Part shown: positions 24,801 to 38,500 of the stretch, one piece after another
How positions within the stretch are numbered: position 1 is the first letter of the stretch
Layout of the letters: each line of letters begins with the position of its first letter
DNA from: Norana najaformis
Lineage: Eukaryota; Annelida; Clitellata; Crassiclitellata; Hormogastridae
Assembly (NCBI GenBank): GCA_964023275.1
Contig: OZ029916.1
Location: 38,917,396-38,981,395 of the forward strand
DNA: 64,000 nucleotides
Direction: 5' to 3'
Translations under genes and position numbers: made by a program
The notes under the pieces: model-generated
Database searches by the model: none
Told to the model about the DNA's origin: nothing
What the model saw: the letters and a program-made list of their open reading frames with translations, nothing else

Positions 24801-27190
24801 TCCATTCCTTACCTTACTTTAGCTTACCTTACATTACCTTACTTTCAATTACTTTATCTCACCATGCCTTACCTCACCTTACGCTGCCTTACCTCGCCTA
24901 ACCGTACCTTACCTGACTTTACCTTACCTTACTTTCCATCATTTTACTTTGCTTAATGTGCCTTATCTTGTATTACCTCACCATACCTTACCTTACCTCA
25001 CCTTACGGTACCTTACCTCATCTGACCGTACCTTACCTGACGGTGCCGTAGAATATCTTACCTGACCTTTCCTTACCTTATCTGTTCAATAGCTTACCTC
25101 ATCTCACCGTATCTTAACTTAGCTTACCTATTGGTCATTTCCTGTCCAGCCTTGTACACGTGGACCTACCGTCGGAGGCTCAGAGGCCGAGCACTCGGTT
25201 TCGCTGGTGGCAGCCGCAGCACTCAGGACCAGAACTCGATCAGTGGGCCGTCGACGAAATCGTCGTCTCCAGATACGAAAATATGAAACACCTCGAAGAC
25301 GATTTCTACTACAAAAGCCTACAGGTGTCTCTAAGGGTTCTGGTTCTTTACACAAAGAGTAAGACGAAGTAAGGTAATTTGATATGGTAGGTAAGCTAAG
25401 GTAACTTAAGTTGAGGTTATGTGAGGTAAGTTGAGGTAAGATAGAGTATGCTAAAGTGAGCTAAGGTAACGTGAGGTCAGGTAAAGTATGGTAAGGTAAG
25501 ATAAAGTTAGTCAAGCTAATGTATACAAGGATAGCTAAAGTAAGCTAAGGTAAGTTGGGATCAAGTAAGGTAAGGTAAGTTGAACTGTCAACTTCTTATG
25601 CTTTCAGGTGAATGATGAGCATTTTGTGTTTTCCGTTGATGATCAGGCTATTGTATGATCAGCCTGTTGTCTTTCTTCCAGTTGAGTGATCAGCCACAGG
25701 TTGATGATCCGCTGGCTCTGTGGTTGACTGTGACTGATGCCATGTTGGCTCCGTTCTGTGGCTCCAACGACAACACTCTGATGTTTATGGCTCAGCCGAA
25801 TGATAAGTTTGCGACTACCAAAGACCTGGACTTAAATCCACACGACATCTTACAGTTTCGGGTATGTTTATTTATTTATGTATGCATGCATGTATATATG
25901 TAGGTATGTATGTATGTTTGTTTGTATGTATGTATGTATGCATGTATGTATGTAGGTATGTATGTATATATGTATGTATGTATGTTTGTTTGTATGTATG
26001 TATGTATGCATGTATGTATGTATGCGTAAAAGCGTTGGCACAGGAGCTAAGAGGCAATGGCCTCTCTTGAAAATGTTGAGCATTGCCTCCTGGCTTTTGC
26101 CTCCACTTTTGACCCTAAAGGCAGAGGAGATGTATGAGGGACGACTCAGGAAACACATGTCCGCACGTCCGTCCATCCGTCCGTCCGTCCGTACATACAG
26201 ACATATGTAAATACATACACATACACATATATGGATACACATACACATATATAGATACACATGCTTACATACATAAATACACACTCATAATGAAACAATA
26301 GACTAATAGCTGCTATTGTATTGTAGATAAACGTCGGTTGCAGTCGGGCCTTCTCCTACCAAAACCCTGTCCTACTTCAGTTCAGTCACGATGCAGGAAG
26401 AACTTGGTCTCTCGTCGAGAAACCATGTTATGTCGACAACCAATGCGTTGACTCTTATACAGACGGAAGCATCTATTTTCCTGGTTCCTACGGAGAATGG
26501 AGAACAGTCGTTTTACCTCTCGATAACCAAATCACTGCAAAGTAAGGAAGGGATGATCATAGACGCAGATTGTAATGCTAGGAAATGTAATGAAAGGAAG
26601 TCCAGCTTATGAAGCGAAATATAATGAAATAAATGTAACTATAATTAAATGCGATTACACGAAATGTCATTACTAAAATGTAACATTAGAAATGTAATAT
26701 TATGAAATGTACTGTCATGTGTAATGTTAGGAATCATGATCAAAGAAAATGTGATCACAGGATTTGTGATCTACACAGGTAGGAAATGTAAACAAACATT
26801 TATATAACACTGTTTACAAGAAACTTGTTGCTCCTATCATTGTCGTCTATTTCCATTTTTACATTACGTTATAATGATGATGTCGTTCTTTATAATTTGG
26901 CTGATATATAACCCTCATCATTCCTTCTTAAGCGACCATCAGTTGATGTCTTATATTACGATAACGGCGCTATAGAAGTTATTAGATTAGATCTTCCCTT
27001 CCAGGCGTACCAATTTCCGTTGGTGGCAGAGGGGTGATCCAGTCTCGAGTTTTGCCATCGACGATGTTTACATAGGGCCTCCATGTCCAGAAACGTGCAA
27101 CGGCCACGGACTCTGCGTCTCCGGAACTTGCAAGTGCGATCCGGGGTTTGTGGGTATGTACTTCATTCGTTCGTTTATTCATTCAGAGGA

Positions 27191-27225
<35 letters not shown>

Positions 27226-30200
27226 AATTTCTTATTTCTTACCTTTTCCTTTACTTTGCCTTGCCTTACCTCATTTTGCTTTATCAGGTATCTTACAGTA
27301 CTTTACCATATCTTACCTTACCTTACACTACTTTATCCTGGGTTCATGAGTATGTACTTTATTGGTTCATTCGTCCCCTCGTTCATTCGTTCGTGCGTTC
27401 GTTCGTTTGTTCATTCAGAAGAATTTCTATATATATATATATATATATATAATCACAATTTCTTATTTCTGACCTTATCCCTTACCTTGCCTTGCCTTAC
27501 CTCATTTTGCCTTATCAGTTACCTTAGCCCACTTTACTAGACCTTACCTACTTTACCCTGCCTTACTTGCGAGGCCTGGCCGAAGACAGGGCACCCTTAA
27601 TCGTCGTTCTTTGAACTTAGAAATGTTTCTGAAATTGAAGGAATTGGCTGCTGGAGCAGCGAGACGATTCCGCGTGGAATGATAGATCGCTTCGAAGATA
27701 GCAATCGCCCAAGTGGTCTTTGGGAGAGGATCCTCGGAGGGAACCTGGGTTTGGGCTGCGGAGTCATCGCCAGCGGAAACTCCCTCTACTTTGACGGTCC
27801 AGGGACTCGCCAGGCACGAACAGTTCCAGTTGACACGACGCTTATCAAGTAGGCTGCGACGTTTTGCGGTATTAATTTTTATTTGTAAGTTTACTAAAAT
27901 TGAAATTGTTTAATTTTTGCGAGAAATAAATTTCCTCTTCTTTTTTATAATTAATGAAGCTGCGATAGGTCTATCCGTTACATAGATTTATTCATTTTTA
28001 TTTTTAATTATTACTTATAATTGAGATTGTCTAATGTTTGAGGAGAAATTTTATTTTTATAGCATGATTGAATTTTGTTAAAACTTGTGAAAATTTTTTT
28101 AATCCTTTGCTATAATGTAATGAATTATATTAACGGCTTTTTACTCTTTTAATATGACGTACAATGTAATGTAATTTTATTGTAGTGTAATTTGTCATGT
28201 AATTTAAGTAATGTATTGTAATGCATGCAATGGAACGTGATATAATGTAGCATAATAAGATAAATGAAATTATTTACAATTCGTGAGAAATATCCTTTTC
28301 GTCTAAATCTACTCTCCTTATCTTATAATCGTATGAATAAGCTTGTTTAAAATTTGTACAGAATTTACTTTTACCATGATCTAATATTCATGTGAATAAA
28401 ATTGACTAAAATTTGCAATAAATTTCTTTTTATAATCTTACGAATGATTTCCTAAATTCTCGAGAACCCTCGTCTTTCAGGATCCTTCAGTTTAAGATCC
28501 GTATAGGCAACAAGGAGAACCAGCTTCACTGCAGGAAACCCGTGAACCGTAAAGAGGGCGTCGTGGTTGACTACACAACAAACAACGGCATCGCTTGGCA
28601 CATTCTCCGCATCCTCGACCCCTTTGTACTTAGCGAACAACCCCAGGTGGTCATCATCACTTTACCTCAAGCGGCCAGGACCAACTCGACCGCCTTCAGA
28701 TGGTGGCAACCCCTCACCGATCCAGGTCGGCTTACTCTTTGATGTATTGTCTTACCTTTGATGTCTTATTCCTGCGGCAATTTAACATAACACAAGTAAG
28801 ATGTTCAGTTTTTCTGATTTTAAGTGGTTGGAGAAACACGCTACCTTACATTACCTTACCCTACTGGACCTTATATTACATTACGTTGCATTGCTTTAGT
28901 TTCATAGCAACCTTACGTAGCGTTACATTTGATTGCATTACATTGCATTGTATTACATTACATTACGTGGCCCTGTTGTCTGTAGACAGTCGACCGGCCG
29001 AGTGGGCCGTGGACGACGTGGTGATCGCCATCAACGAATCTGCCACTCCTGGTTTCCAGGACGACTTCAGTTCGTTCCAGAACGACGTCTGGTTCATGGC
29101 GATGAACGCAGTGCCTAAGATCACCTGCCAGTCGAGAAACAATGCCCTCGAATTCAGCAAAAACGGTTACGACTCTTTCTGCTTCTAATCTAATCTAAGC
29201 GTAAGCGTAATCCCGAGATTTCTACAGCGCCCAACGAAAGCCACGTGACTCGGACCAGCTTACATAGAAGCTCTAACATTAGATTAGAATATAGCAGAAT
29301 GGAATTTGTATAGAAAGAATTTATTAAATTGCATACGATTCTCAGCGGACTTCATCTGGAAAGATATGGAATTAGTTTTTTATCAGCTAAGATCAGTCGG
29401 ATTAGGTAAGGTCAGGTTAGGACAGGTCATATTATAACTGGATTAGACTAGATTACACTAGATTAAACTAGTTGAGACTTGACTAGACGAGACTGGAATA
29501 GACTAGATTATATTTTACCCGATTAGATCACGTCAGATCAGAGGTTACTCATGGACTTGTTTTCTATACTTGTTTTCTGCAGGGTTGATGCGTTACGCCG
29601 AGACCTGGGATTACACTGTGACATCGTCGACCTTCCTCCAGTTTGACATTGCCATGGGGTGTTCTGGTACCTACTCCACCCTCTACACCATTCAGCTGCA
29701 GTACTCGATTGACATGGGACGCACCTGGTACCCCGTCATAGAATCCTGCTCACCTTCGGTCAAGGACTGCAGCGGTTACCACTTGGGAAACGATTTCATC
29801 TCGGAAACCTTTTCCAACTGGACGAGGGTCACACTGTATCTCCCGGCCAGGGCTGTGTTAGTCGAGACTAATTTGTGTCTTAGGAAATACGGTAGAAATA
29901 AATTAGAAGAGACAGCCGTCTTGTTTGTAATTGTAAGGTAAGGTTAGATAAGGTAAAGTGAGATAAGCTCAGGTTAGGTCATGTAGGGTAAGTTATGGTA
30001 AGTAAAGTAAGATAAGGCAAGTCAAGGAAAGGCAAGACGACTTAAGGTAAAGTAAGGCAGTATGGTATTCTTTATCTTATCTTACCTTACCTTACATGCA
30101 CCTGAGTGCCTCTTGAGCATGGCCACCTAGATGCATGTATTAGGTAGGAGCGGTTCGCTGATCTGGACTTTGCTGATGATCTAGCGCTTCTCGCCAAAAT

Positions 30201-33200
30201 GCTGTAACACACTAAGAGGCAATAAAAAGCAGCTATGGCAACATCTGTAATTGCCCTAGCGGTTTTTTGTTGCCTCTTAGTGTGTTATCTTGGCTAAAAT
30301 ACCAGACCAGACCTGCCTTCTAGGCATTAACTATAACCTTATTATACCTTTAGGTCACCTGCAACCAGATTTCGCTGGCTGCAGCAGACTGTGACTCTCA
30401 GAGGAAACGTCTGGGCACTGGACAACATCTACCTAGGAGAGGGATGCCCCTGGATGTGCTCTGGACACGGATCGTGCAATCACGGTGTATGCGTGTAAGT
30501 CCCTGTCATCTCAACATCTCTCGATCTCTGTTCCATGTGTGTATGTATCTGTGTCTCAGTACGTACGTATGTATGTATGTATTTTGGTGTGGGGCCCGCT
30601 GGGCGTGTTGGTAGCTGGATATAACAACAGCAGCAGCAGCAACAACAACAACAACAATAATAATAATAATTAGTATGTATGTATGTTGGTATCTATGTAT
30701 GCATGCATGTATGTTACGTAGGTATATGGATATTTATACGGTGCATATATTATAATGGCTTACATTACATTTACTAATTACATTTCTACGTTGTTCGTCA
30801 GGTGTGATCGAGGCTTCATGGGTGACTTCTGTGTTCCATCAGTTCAGCTGGCGATGACTTTGAGGGATGACTTCGAGGAGGGCGTCCAGTCGGACCGTTG
30901 GGCCGAGGTCTACGGAGGAGATGTCTCTGGTGTCTGCGATACAGTCGTCTCGGGAAAGGCCCTGGCATTTTACAAGGCCAGTAAATGATGGTGTAATTTT
31001 AAATAGCTTAAAGAATTACATTTGAATATGCATACATATATGTATTAACTACGTTACATTATGTTATATAAGGTTCGATTGAGTTACATTACTTTGGACA
31101 GCTTGCTTTACTCTGTGATGTCCGCTAATATGTAGGACAACGTTCGAATGGCGGTTACTGTGGATATGGATGTTTCGATGGCTCTGTACCTTCAGTTCAC
31201 CTTCAAGTATGGCTGTCACAACCAGATCATCGACTGGCCGACGAACCATCAAGTACTCATCCAGTACTCGATCAACGGTGGAATACTCTGGAAGTACCTA
31301 CACGAAGTTCATTATCGCAGCGATGGCGAACCAAAGTATGTTCGAGTCAAGAGTCGCCGAGTGTATGCGATAGGATTTCTGTATTAAGACAAAGGAGGTC
31401 TTAGCACTAAGTAAGTGATAAGCAACTAAGTAAGCAAGTAAGTAAGTAAATAAGAACTAAGCAAGTAATCAAACAAGTCAGTACGTAATTATAATATTAA
31501 ATGTAATCATCTTTTTATATAGCGCCTCTTTAAAGACATTCATAAGAAGCCCTCCCAACCACACAATGCAAAGCCATAATCAAGCAAAATAGTTTTCAAG
31601 CGCTTGCACATCAGACGCAAAGTAAGGGAATGGGGAATGGGTCATAGGTTGCTAGACGACCTGACCCAGTAAGATGGATCAAACACAGCAAAGCTTTTAT
31701 GCTGCATGGTGGAAGTTGGGGCCAGTGGAACGACCAGGTCACCTTGAGCAGCTGAACAAATGGATCTGCGGTTAAGAATGGATGAAACTGAGACGTATAA
31801 CTCCCTCCCTGGTTCTTACATACGTAAGAAGTAAGTAAGCAAGTAAAGTAATGAGTAAGTAGGTAGCAAATCTTATGTGCTCGCGTATGTAAGCAAGTTG
31901 AAACAGATGGGTTTCAAGTTTAGAACTGAATGACATTCAAGAGTAATATCGATTTGAGTTTCTGAAACGGCTACACATTACTGATCACGTTTTCCAAACT
32001 GGTTAAAAAGGTACTTCTTGATTCGTCTTCCAACTCCAGCGCTGACTAACGCCACTCGATTTCGATTCTGGCAACCAGAACACGCAGGTAAGATTGGCAA
32101 GATCGCCATGATTTCCACTTGCCTTTCTTGCCTTAGGCACTGGCAATAATTGCCTCACCTTGCCCTATAGCAAAAATCATATTAATCTCCATCGAGCAAT
32201 TGAACTTTAATGGTAAGGTAAGGTAAGGTAAAGTAACAGAATTATTTTACACGCATCTGTTTTTTGGCTGTTTGCGCTTCCTACACTTGGAACTGAACTT
32301 GTAATTCTTACGAGCTGTAAGATCACTTAAGGCTAGCGAGCAAGGCCTTCAAGAGGTCTTGGATAGGCGTTATATAAATAGTTATTCTAATCTAATGACT
32401 TCGATAGCGCCGTTATCATAATGCACAAATCGATGGACTCTTCAATTGAAACCGTAACAATAATCTTATTCCGTTGTCCAGTCGGAATTCGATATTGAAC
32501 ATATACGATCAGAAAGTCTAAGTCCCCGCCATGTCCCTTCCTCCATTGCGATGCTTACACGGTTGGTGTAATGACCAGCAACCAGTTTATGATGTTGACA
32601 GACTACAGGTTTTATGCATACGCATTGTTAGACAGTTTTCGTATTAAGCGAATCATTATGTTGAGTTAATGGTAAAATATTTTGCAGACATTTGTATAGC
32701 GCCTTTTGTGAAAGTATTTCTTCGTTACTGGTTGTAGGACATATGAAGTCCATATGGGCAATTGACGACATTCACATCGGAGGGTCGCTGATGAATCCAG
32801 ACATGTTGTACGAGACTTTTGACCTGGCTCCCAGTCACGACGATTGGCCATTCTGGCCCAGTGGCAAAATTAACGAGTACTGTGCTTTTAACACGAGGTA
32901 TCTGATCTAATCTAATCTAATCTAATCTGTTCTAATCTGATCTGACCTAATCTGATATAATCTGATCTAATCTGATCTATCTGATCTAATCTGATCTAAT
33001 CTAATCTGATCTATCTGATCTACCTGATCTAATCTGATCTAATCTGTTCTAAGCTGAACTATCTGATTTAATCTGATCTAATCTGATCTAATCTGATCTA
33101 ATCTGTTCTAAGCTGAACTATCTGATCTAATCTGATCTAATCTGTTTTGATCTAATCTAATCTAGTCTAACGTTGATGACAGTCTGATCTAATCTGTTCT

Positions 33201-34047
33201 AATCTGGTCTAATCTAATCTAACGTTGATAGTATTGGTTTGTATGGGAGTGAATTAGGCCAGGTTAGATATGAACACGCTATGAGGCACAGTAGCAGATT
33301 GGTTCGAGCGCTCGGCTTGTAACGCGTAGAGTACGGATTCGAGTCTCCCTTGCACGAGTACTGTGTAGGAACCTCGAGCAAGCCCTTCACTGACAATTGC
33401 TCAGCGTCATCGGTTAATGTTCAATCATTAGATTGCGGCGGTTAATAAATGCAGAAATAACACCAGATGAGATAGAGTAGATAAGATTAGATTAGGTTGG
33501 TTTTAAATTAGACTAGAAGAGACTAGACTATATCAGACTAGATTGGATTAGACTAGAATGGAATAGTTTAGGCTAGACTAGAACAGAATGGAATGGAATA
33601 GAATAGATTCAGTTGCGTTTTTGTTTGTTTTTTTCTCCTAGGTCAGAAACTTTGACGTCTGGCATATCAGCCATGACATTCATCGAAGCGACAGGGGATC
33701 ATTTCATCACGACTCGAGACATTAGCATCAACGACATGTCCATTATCCAGTTTGATGTACGATATACATTCCGATATCCTTAACCAGACGCCGACGAGGA
33801 TGACGATGGTGATGATGATGAAGAAGATGATGATGTTGATGATGATAACGATGATAATAAGATGACGATGAAGTTGATAATGATAATAACAATAAGGAGG
33901 AAGAAGAGCAGGACGAAATGTTGATGATGATGACGACAGCGATAGATGGTAATGATGGCGATAAAAGTGAGAATTATAATGATTTTGAAAAAGATGATAG
34001 TGATGTAATTACAGAGATGATGATGATAGTGAAGTAACAATGTGATT

Positions 34048-34079
<32 letters not shown>

Positions 34080-35485
34080 GACACTACGGCGAAGACGATG
34101 ATTATGATGATGAAAGCAACGAATACAATGACAAGATTCATCGATGAAGAAGCAAACGATGATGATGTCAGTCATGACAAGATGATAATGATGATCAAAG
34201 ATTAGATGAAACGACGATGATTGTATGACTATATGACGAGGATGATAATTAGATTATTAAGATGAAGTAATTCGTGTTCTCGGCAGTTAAACGTCGGCTG
34301 TACCTCTGAGTCTAGTGACCTTCACTCCGTTCGTCTTGAGTATTCGACCGACTATGGCAAGTCCTGGCGGCTGGTTGTTCCACCCTGCACCTCGACTTCT
34401 CTTCCACCATGTGATAGCCAGGAGATTCCAAGCACTATCTACTACCCGGGAACCACATCTTACTGGCAAAGAATCACCGTTCCACTTAACGGAGTTCCAG
34501 TCTGCGGGTATGCTCAGTGCACTGCATATAAACACAATAAGCAAAAATACAAGACAGTGATGATGACAATGGTGATGGTGGCGATGATAATCATGATGTT
34601 GATGTGCGATAGACTAGTGGGTAGTGTTGGACTGTCAACCCAGAGATCAGGCTCGAATTCCCGCCAGAGCAGACGGACAATTTGATATTTATCGATCAGT
34701 AGCGCCCTCTGGCTGATTTACCCATAAAATTGTAATTGTAATTAGTAACTTCTAACGCGCCGGTGACTAACGCACAAGGCATCAGTCGATGGCCGCTTGA
34801 AGTCAAAATCGAAATTGAAATCATAACATAGCTTAAAATTTTAATTTTTATGACTGGTCAAATAGGCTATTTTTAAAATTAATTTTGGGGGTGAATTAAA
34901 AAATATAACCATGAATATCATGCAGGACTTACTGTTTTTTCGAAATTGAACTTCGTCGTCGTCTTTTTCTTCTTCTTCTTTTTCTTTTCCTCTTCCTCTT
35001 CCTTTTTCTCTTCCTCTTCCTCTTTCTCTTCCTCTTCCTCTTTCTCTTTCTCTTCTATTTATTGGGCGAACGACTTATAAAAAGTCTGTGATATCCGCTC
35101 TTCTCTACTGGTGCAAGTCGTAAATATTAAGACTTGAAATCGTCAGTTGCCGAAGAATCGCTATGCCTCCAATTACAGAAACCGACCCGTTCTGTTCCGC
35201 TTGTAGGCAGGCTCGATTTCGCTGGTACCAAGGTCGATATCGTGCACTGGAACCATCTATCGTCTGGGCCTTGGATAATGTGTACATTGGAATGCAGTGC
35301 AAGGAACATTGCAACGGACATGGAACTTGCATCCATGGAATTTTCTGTCAATGCGACGAAGGATATGAGGGAGAGCTTTGCACAGCAGCTAAGGTCAACC
35401 CAAAGTTCCTCAAGGAAGACTTCGATGGTACAGCGGTTGAATTTCAGTAATAAATGACTAAATAAATAACTTAAGTAAATAACGT

Positions 35486-35523
<38 letters not shown>

Positions 35524-38500
35524 AATCATCATCACAATCAGCAGCAGCAGTAGCTTAAGCATCATCGGCATCAGCATAATCATCGACATTGACGTCACTA
35601 CCACCACCGCCACCACCATCATCACCACCACCATCATCGTCGTCGTCGTCATCATCACCATTCTATTTTGTTGCTACAGCGATAATCTCATCCGAGAGTA
35701 GTTTTGTTGTCTGTCAGCAGGTGTCCAGAGTCACCAGACGGAGAGCTTGAAATGGCCGATCAGAAGCGGTGGCAATCGGACGGAGAAATGTGGCAATGTG
35801 CTCAGTGGCAATTCGATGCATTTCTACCGGAAAGGAGAGAGAATGCTCATCACCTCCGACCTTGACCTTAGTCACGCGATGTAAGAAGCGCTGATATGCT
35901 CAGTCAGTTTCGATCTATTCTAATCTAAATACTCTATTGTATTATATTGTTTTCTAGCCTGTTCTATGCCATTGTATGCTTTTCCATTATGTTATAACCA
36001 ATTCTATTATGTTCTAACGTAGATCTGTTCTGTCCTAGCCTACAATCTTATCTTTATTATATGCTATTCTAGTAAGCCTATATTCTAATCTAATCTAACC
36101 TAATATTTCCACTCTCTCCTATTCCAATGTGCCAATAACTTCTATAGCGCCACCTTAAAAATACACTAAACATTTCATGTGTGTGCTCACTACGCTTACT
36201 TGACGCTAATGTTCAGTAACTACACAATGTATGAAGGTAAGGTAAGGTAATTTCAACGTCAACGGCCATGGCAGCCATAAGATGTCGTTAAACACTGGAT
36301 ACTACTTGTTAGTACACTAAGCACAGAGATTTAGTACAAGAAGTCCGTCGTGTTCTCTGTTGGTGTTGCAAATGTCGTTGACAGATTCATGCGTTTGGAA
36401 ACTGTGACGATTTAAGTTCTATTGCGATTGAACATTTCGTTTATTTAATATATCACAAAAAATCAAGACTAAGCGTCTTCTTTCGAGCCATCGGTTGACG
36501 CCTTGTGCATTAGACACCGACGCTACAGAAGTTTCTAATTAATTTCGAGATTACGCTATGTTAAGAATAGAGCGAGTCAACGGTTCGCAGCCGGATCAAT
36601 TGACAATTGAAACATTGTCGCCAATTTTCTTCACTTTTTTCAGTATTGTTCAGTTCTACATAAAAATCGGCTGCGAATCGTCGTCGTCCGTCGATCTGGG
36701 TCGGGTCGAAGGTCAACCGGTTTTGCTGCGTTTTTCGACCGATGCTGGAATTCACTGGACGCTACTGGAACAGTATGACTACAACTCAAGTAGAGTAGAA
36801 CCGCGATACGTGGTTGTACATCTGCCGTTTAAGGCTCAGACGAACGCCACTAGAATTCAGTGGTGGCAACCGACGGTTGACGGAACTCACTCGGTTGACT
36901 GGGCTGTTGACCAGGTTGGCAACTCAGTATTTAGCATTTTTATGCATTTTCTAACCTGTTTACTTAAGGACAAACTATGGAATATGTTCCATCTTAGAAA
37001 CATACAGTATTCTAGTCTATGTTAGAATGGACAGTGATTCTCAGCATCGTTGTTATGGATAGACAAGTACACAAGTTCAAGTACAAGTACATGCATAAGA
37101 AATAACAAAAAGCTCAAGTATAACGAACACTATAGTCATTTAGAACATAATACTGAAATTGCAGCTTAGAAGAGAGATAGAATAGATTACAGAATAACGC
37201 AATACTTATACAATACAGTAAATTTACACAACAAGTGCACATTCATGCTCAGTCTAGAACCAGTTTGGTTAAAAAGGCCAGAAAAGCTCTGCTCTACATA
37301 ATTAGCCAGGCACACATAGACATACACAGACACACATAGACACACATAAACATACATAGACATACATAGACACACATGGACACACATAGACATACATAGA
37401 CATACATAGACACACATAGACACACACAGACACACATAGACACACATAGACATACATAGACATACATAGACACACATATACATACATGTTCATACAGTCG
37501 TATAAAATCTTTGCGACTGATTTAGATCTACATTGGTGGAAACGACAACGGGAACATGGTGATGCAGGACGCTCTAGTTACGACGAACAACGACAATTGG
37601 CTCATGTATCCTGGCGCCAAGATACAATCCACGTGCGGACTGAGTGCTAAGGCACTACATTTCTCGGGTATTATTGCGCCCTTTAATCTAATCTTATCTA
37701 ATCTGATATGATGGGATCAGATATAATTTGATCTAATCATATCTAATTTCAGAAGGCTAATGTAGTCTAAACTAATTATTGATATCTAATCTAACTTCTT
37801 ATCTAACATAATGGGATCTGTCATCGGATATACTCTATCTCGTCTAATCTAAATTAATCTAACCGGAGTTAGACTAATCTGTCACAGCCGAACCTCATAA
37901 ACTAAGCTCATCTAATCAGATTTAATCTAGTCTGTCTAATCTAATTTCATCCAAGCCAATTTAACCTACTCTAATTTAATCTGATTTTTCTTAATGACTT
38001 CTATTCTTAACGAGAAGAGTAGTAATTCTTTTCAGCTTATTCTAACACACGGCAATAGGCGTGAAATGCTAGCACTTTATTTCTTGGCCTAGATCCTAAT
38101 CAGACGCTTAATAAGGAGTTTATTCCAGTGTAATTTTCTCAAGTCTCTATGATTTTAGGTACGGACAAGGCGAGATACACAGTCACCAAGGATGTAACCG
38201 TTACCGAGTTCACCTACCTGCAGTTCTATATTTCCATGGGTTGCTACGACACTGGCCGTTGCTACGGTGAGCTACCTAGGCAACGGAATCAAATCATCGT
38301 CTCAGTCACGATTGCCTTAGCTTACGTTACCCTACCTCACTTAGCTTACCTTGCGTCACCTTACCTCACCTAACCTTAGCTTACCTTGCCTTAATCTTAT
38401 CTTAATCTTATCTTAATCTTATCTTACCTTACCTTGTTTATCTCATTTTTTCCTTGTCTCACTTGACCTTACGTTATCCTTCCTTATTTTAACTCACTCA

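Noticed and set aside
35428-35450. Donor TTTCA|GTAATA as the end of exon 38
   Set aside because: It gives phase 2 and throws exon 39 out of frame; the earlier GATG|GTACAG restores it.
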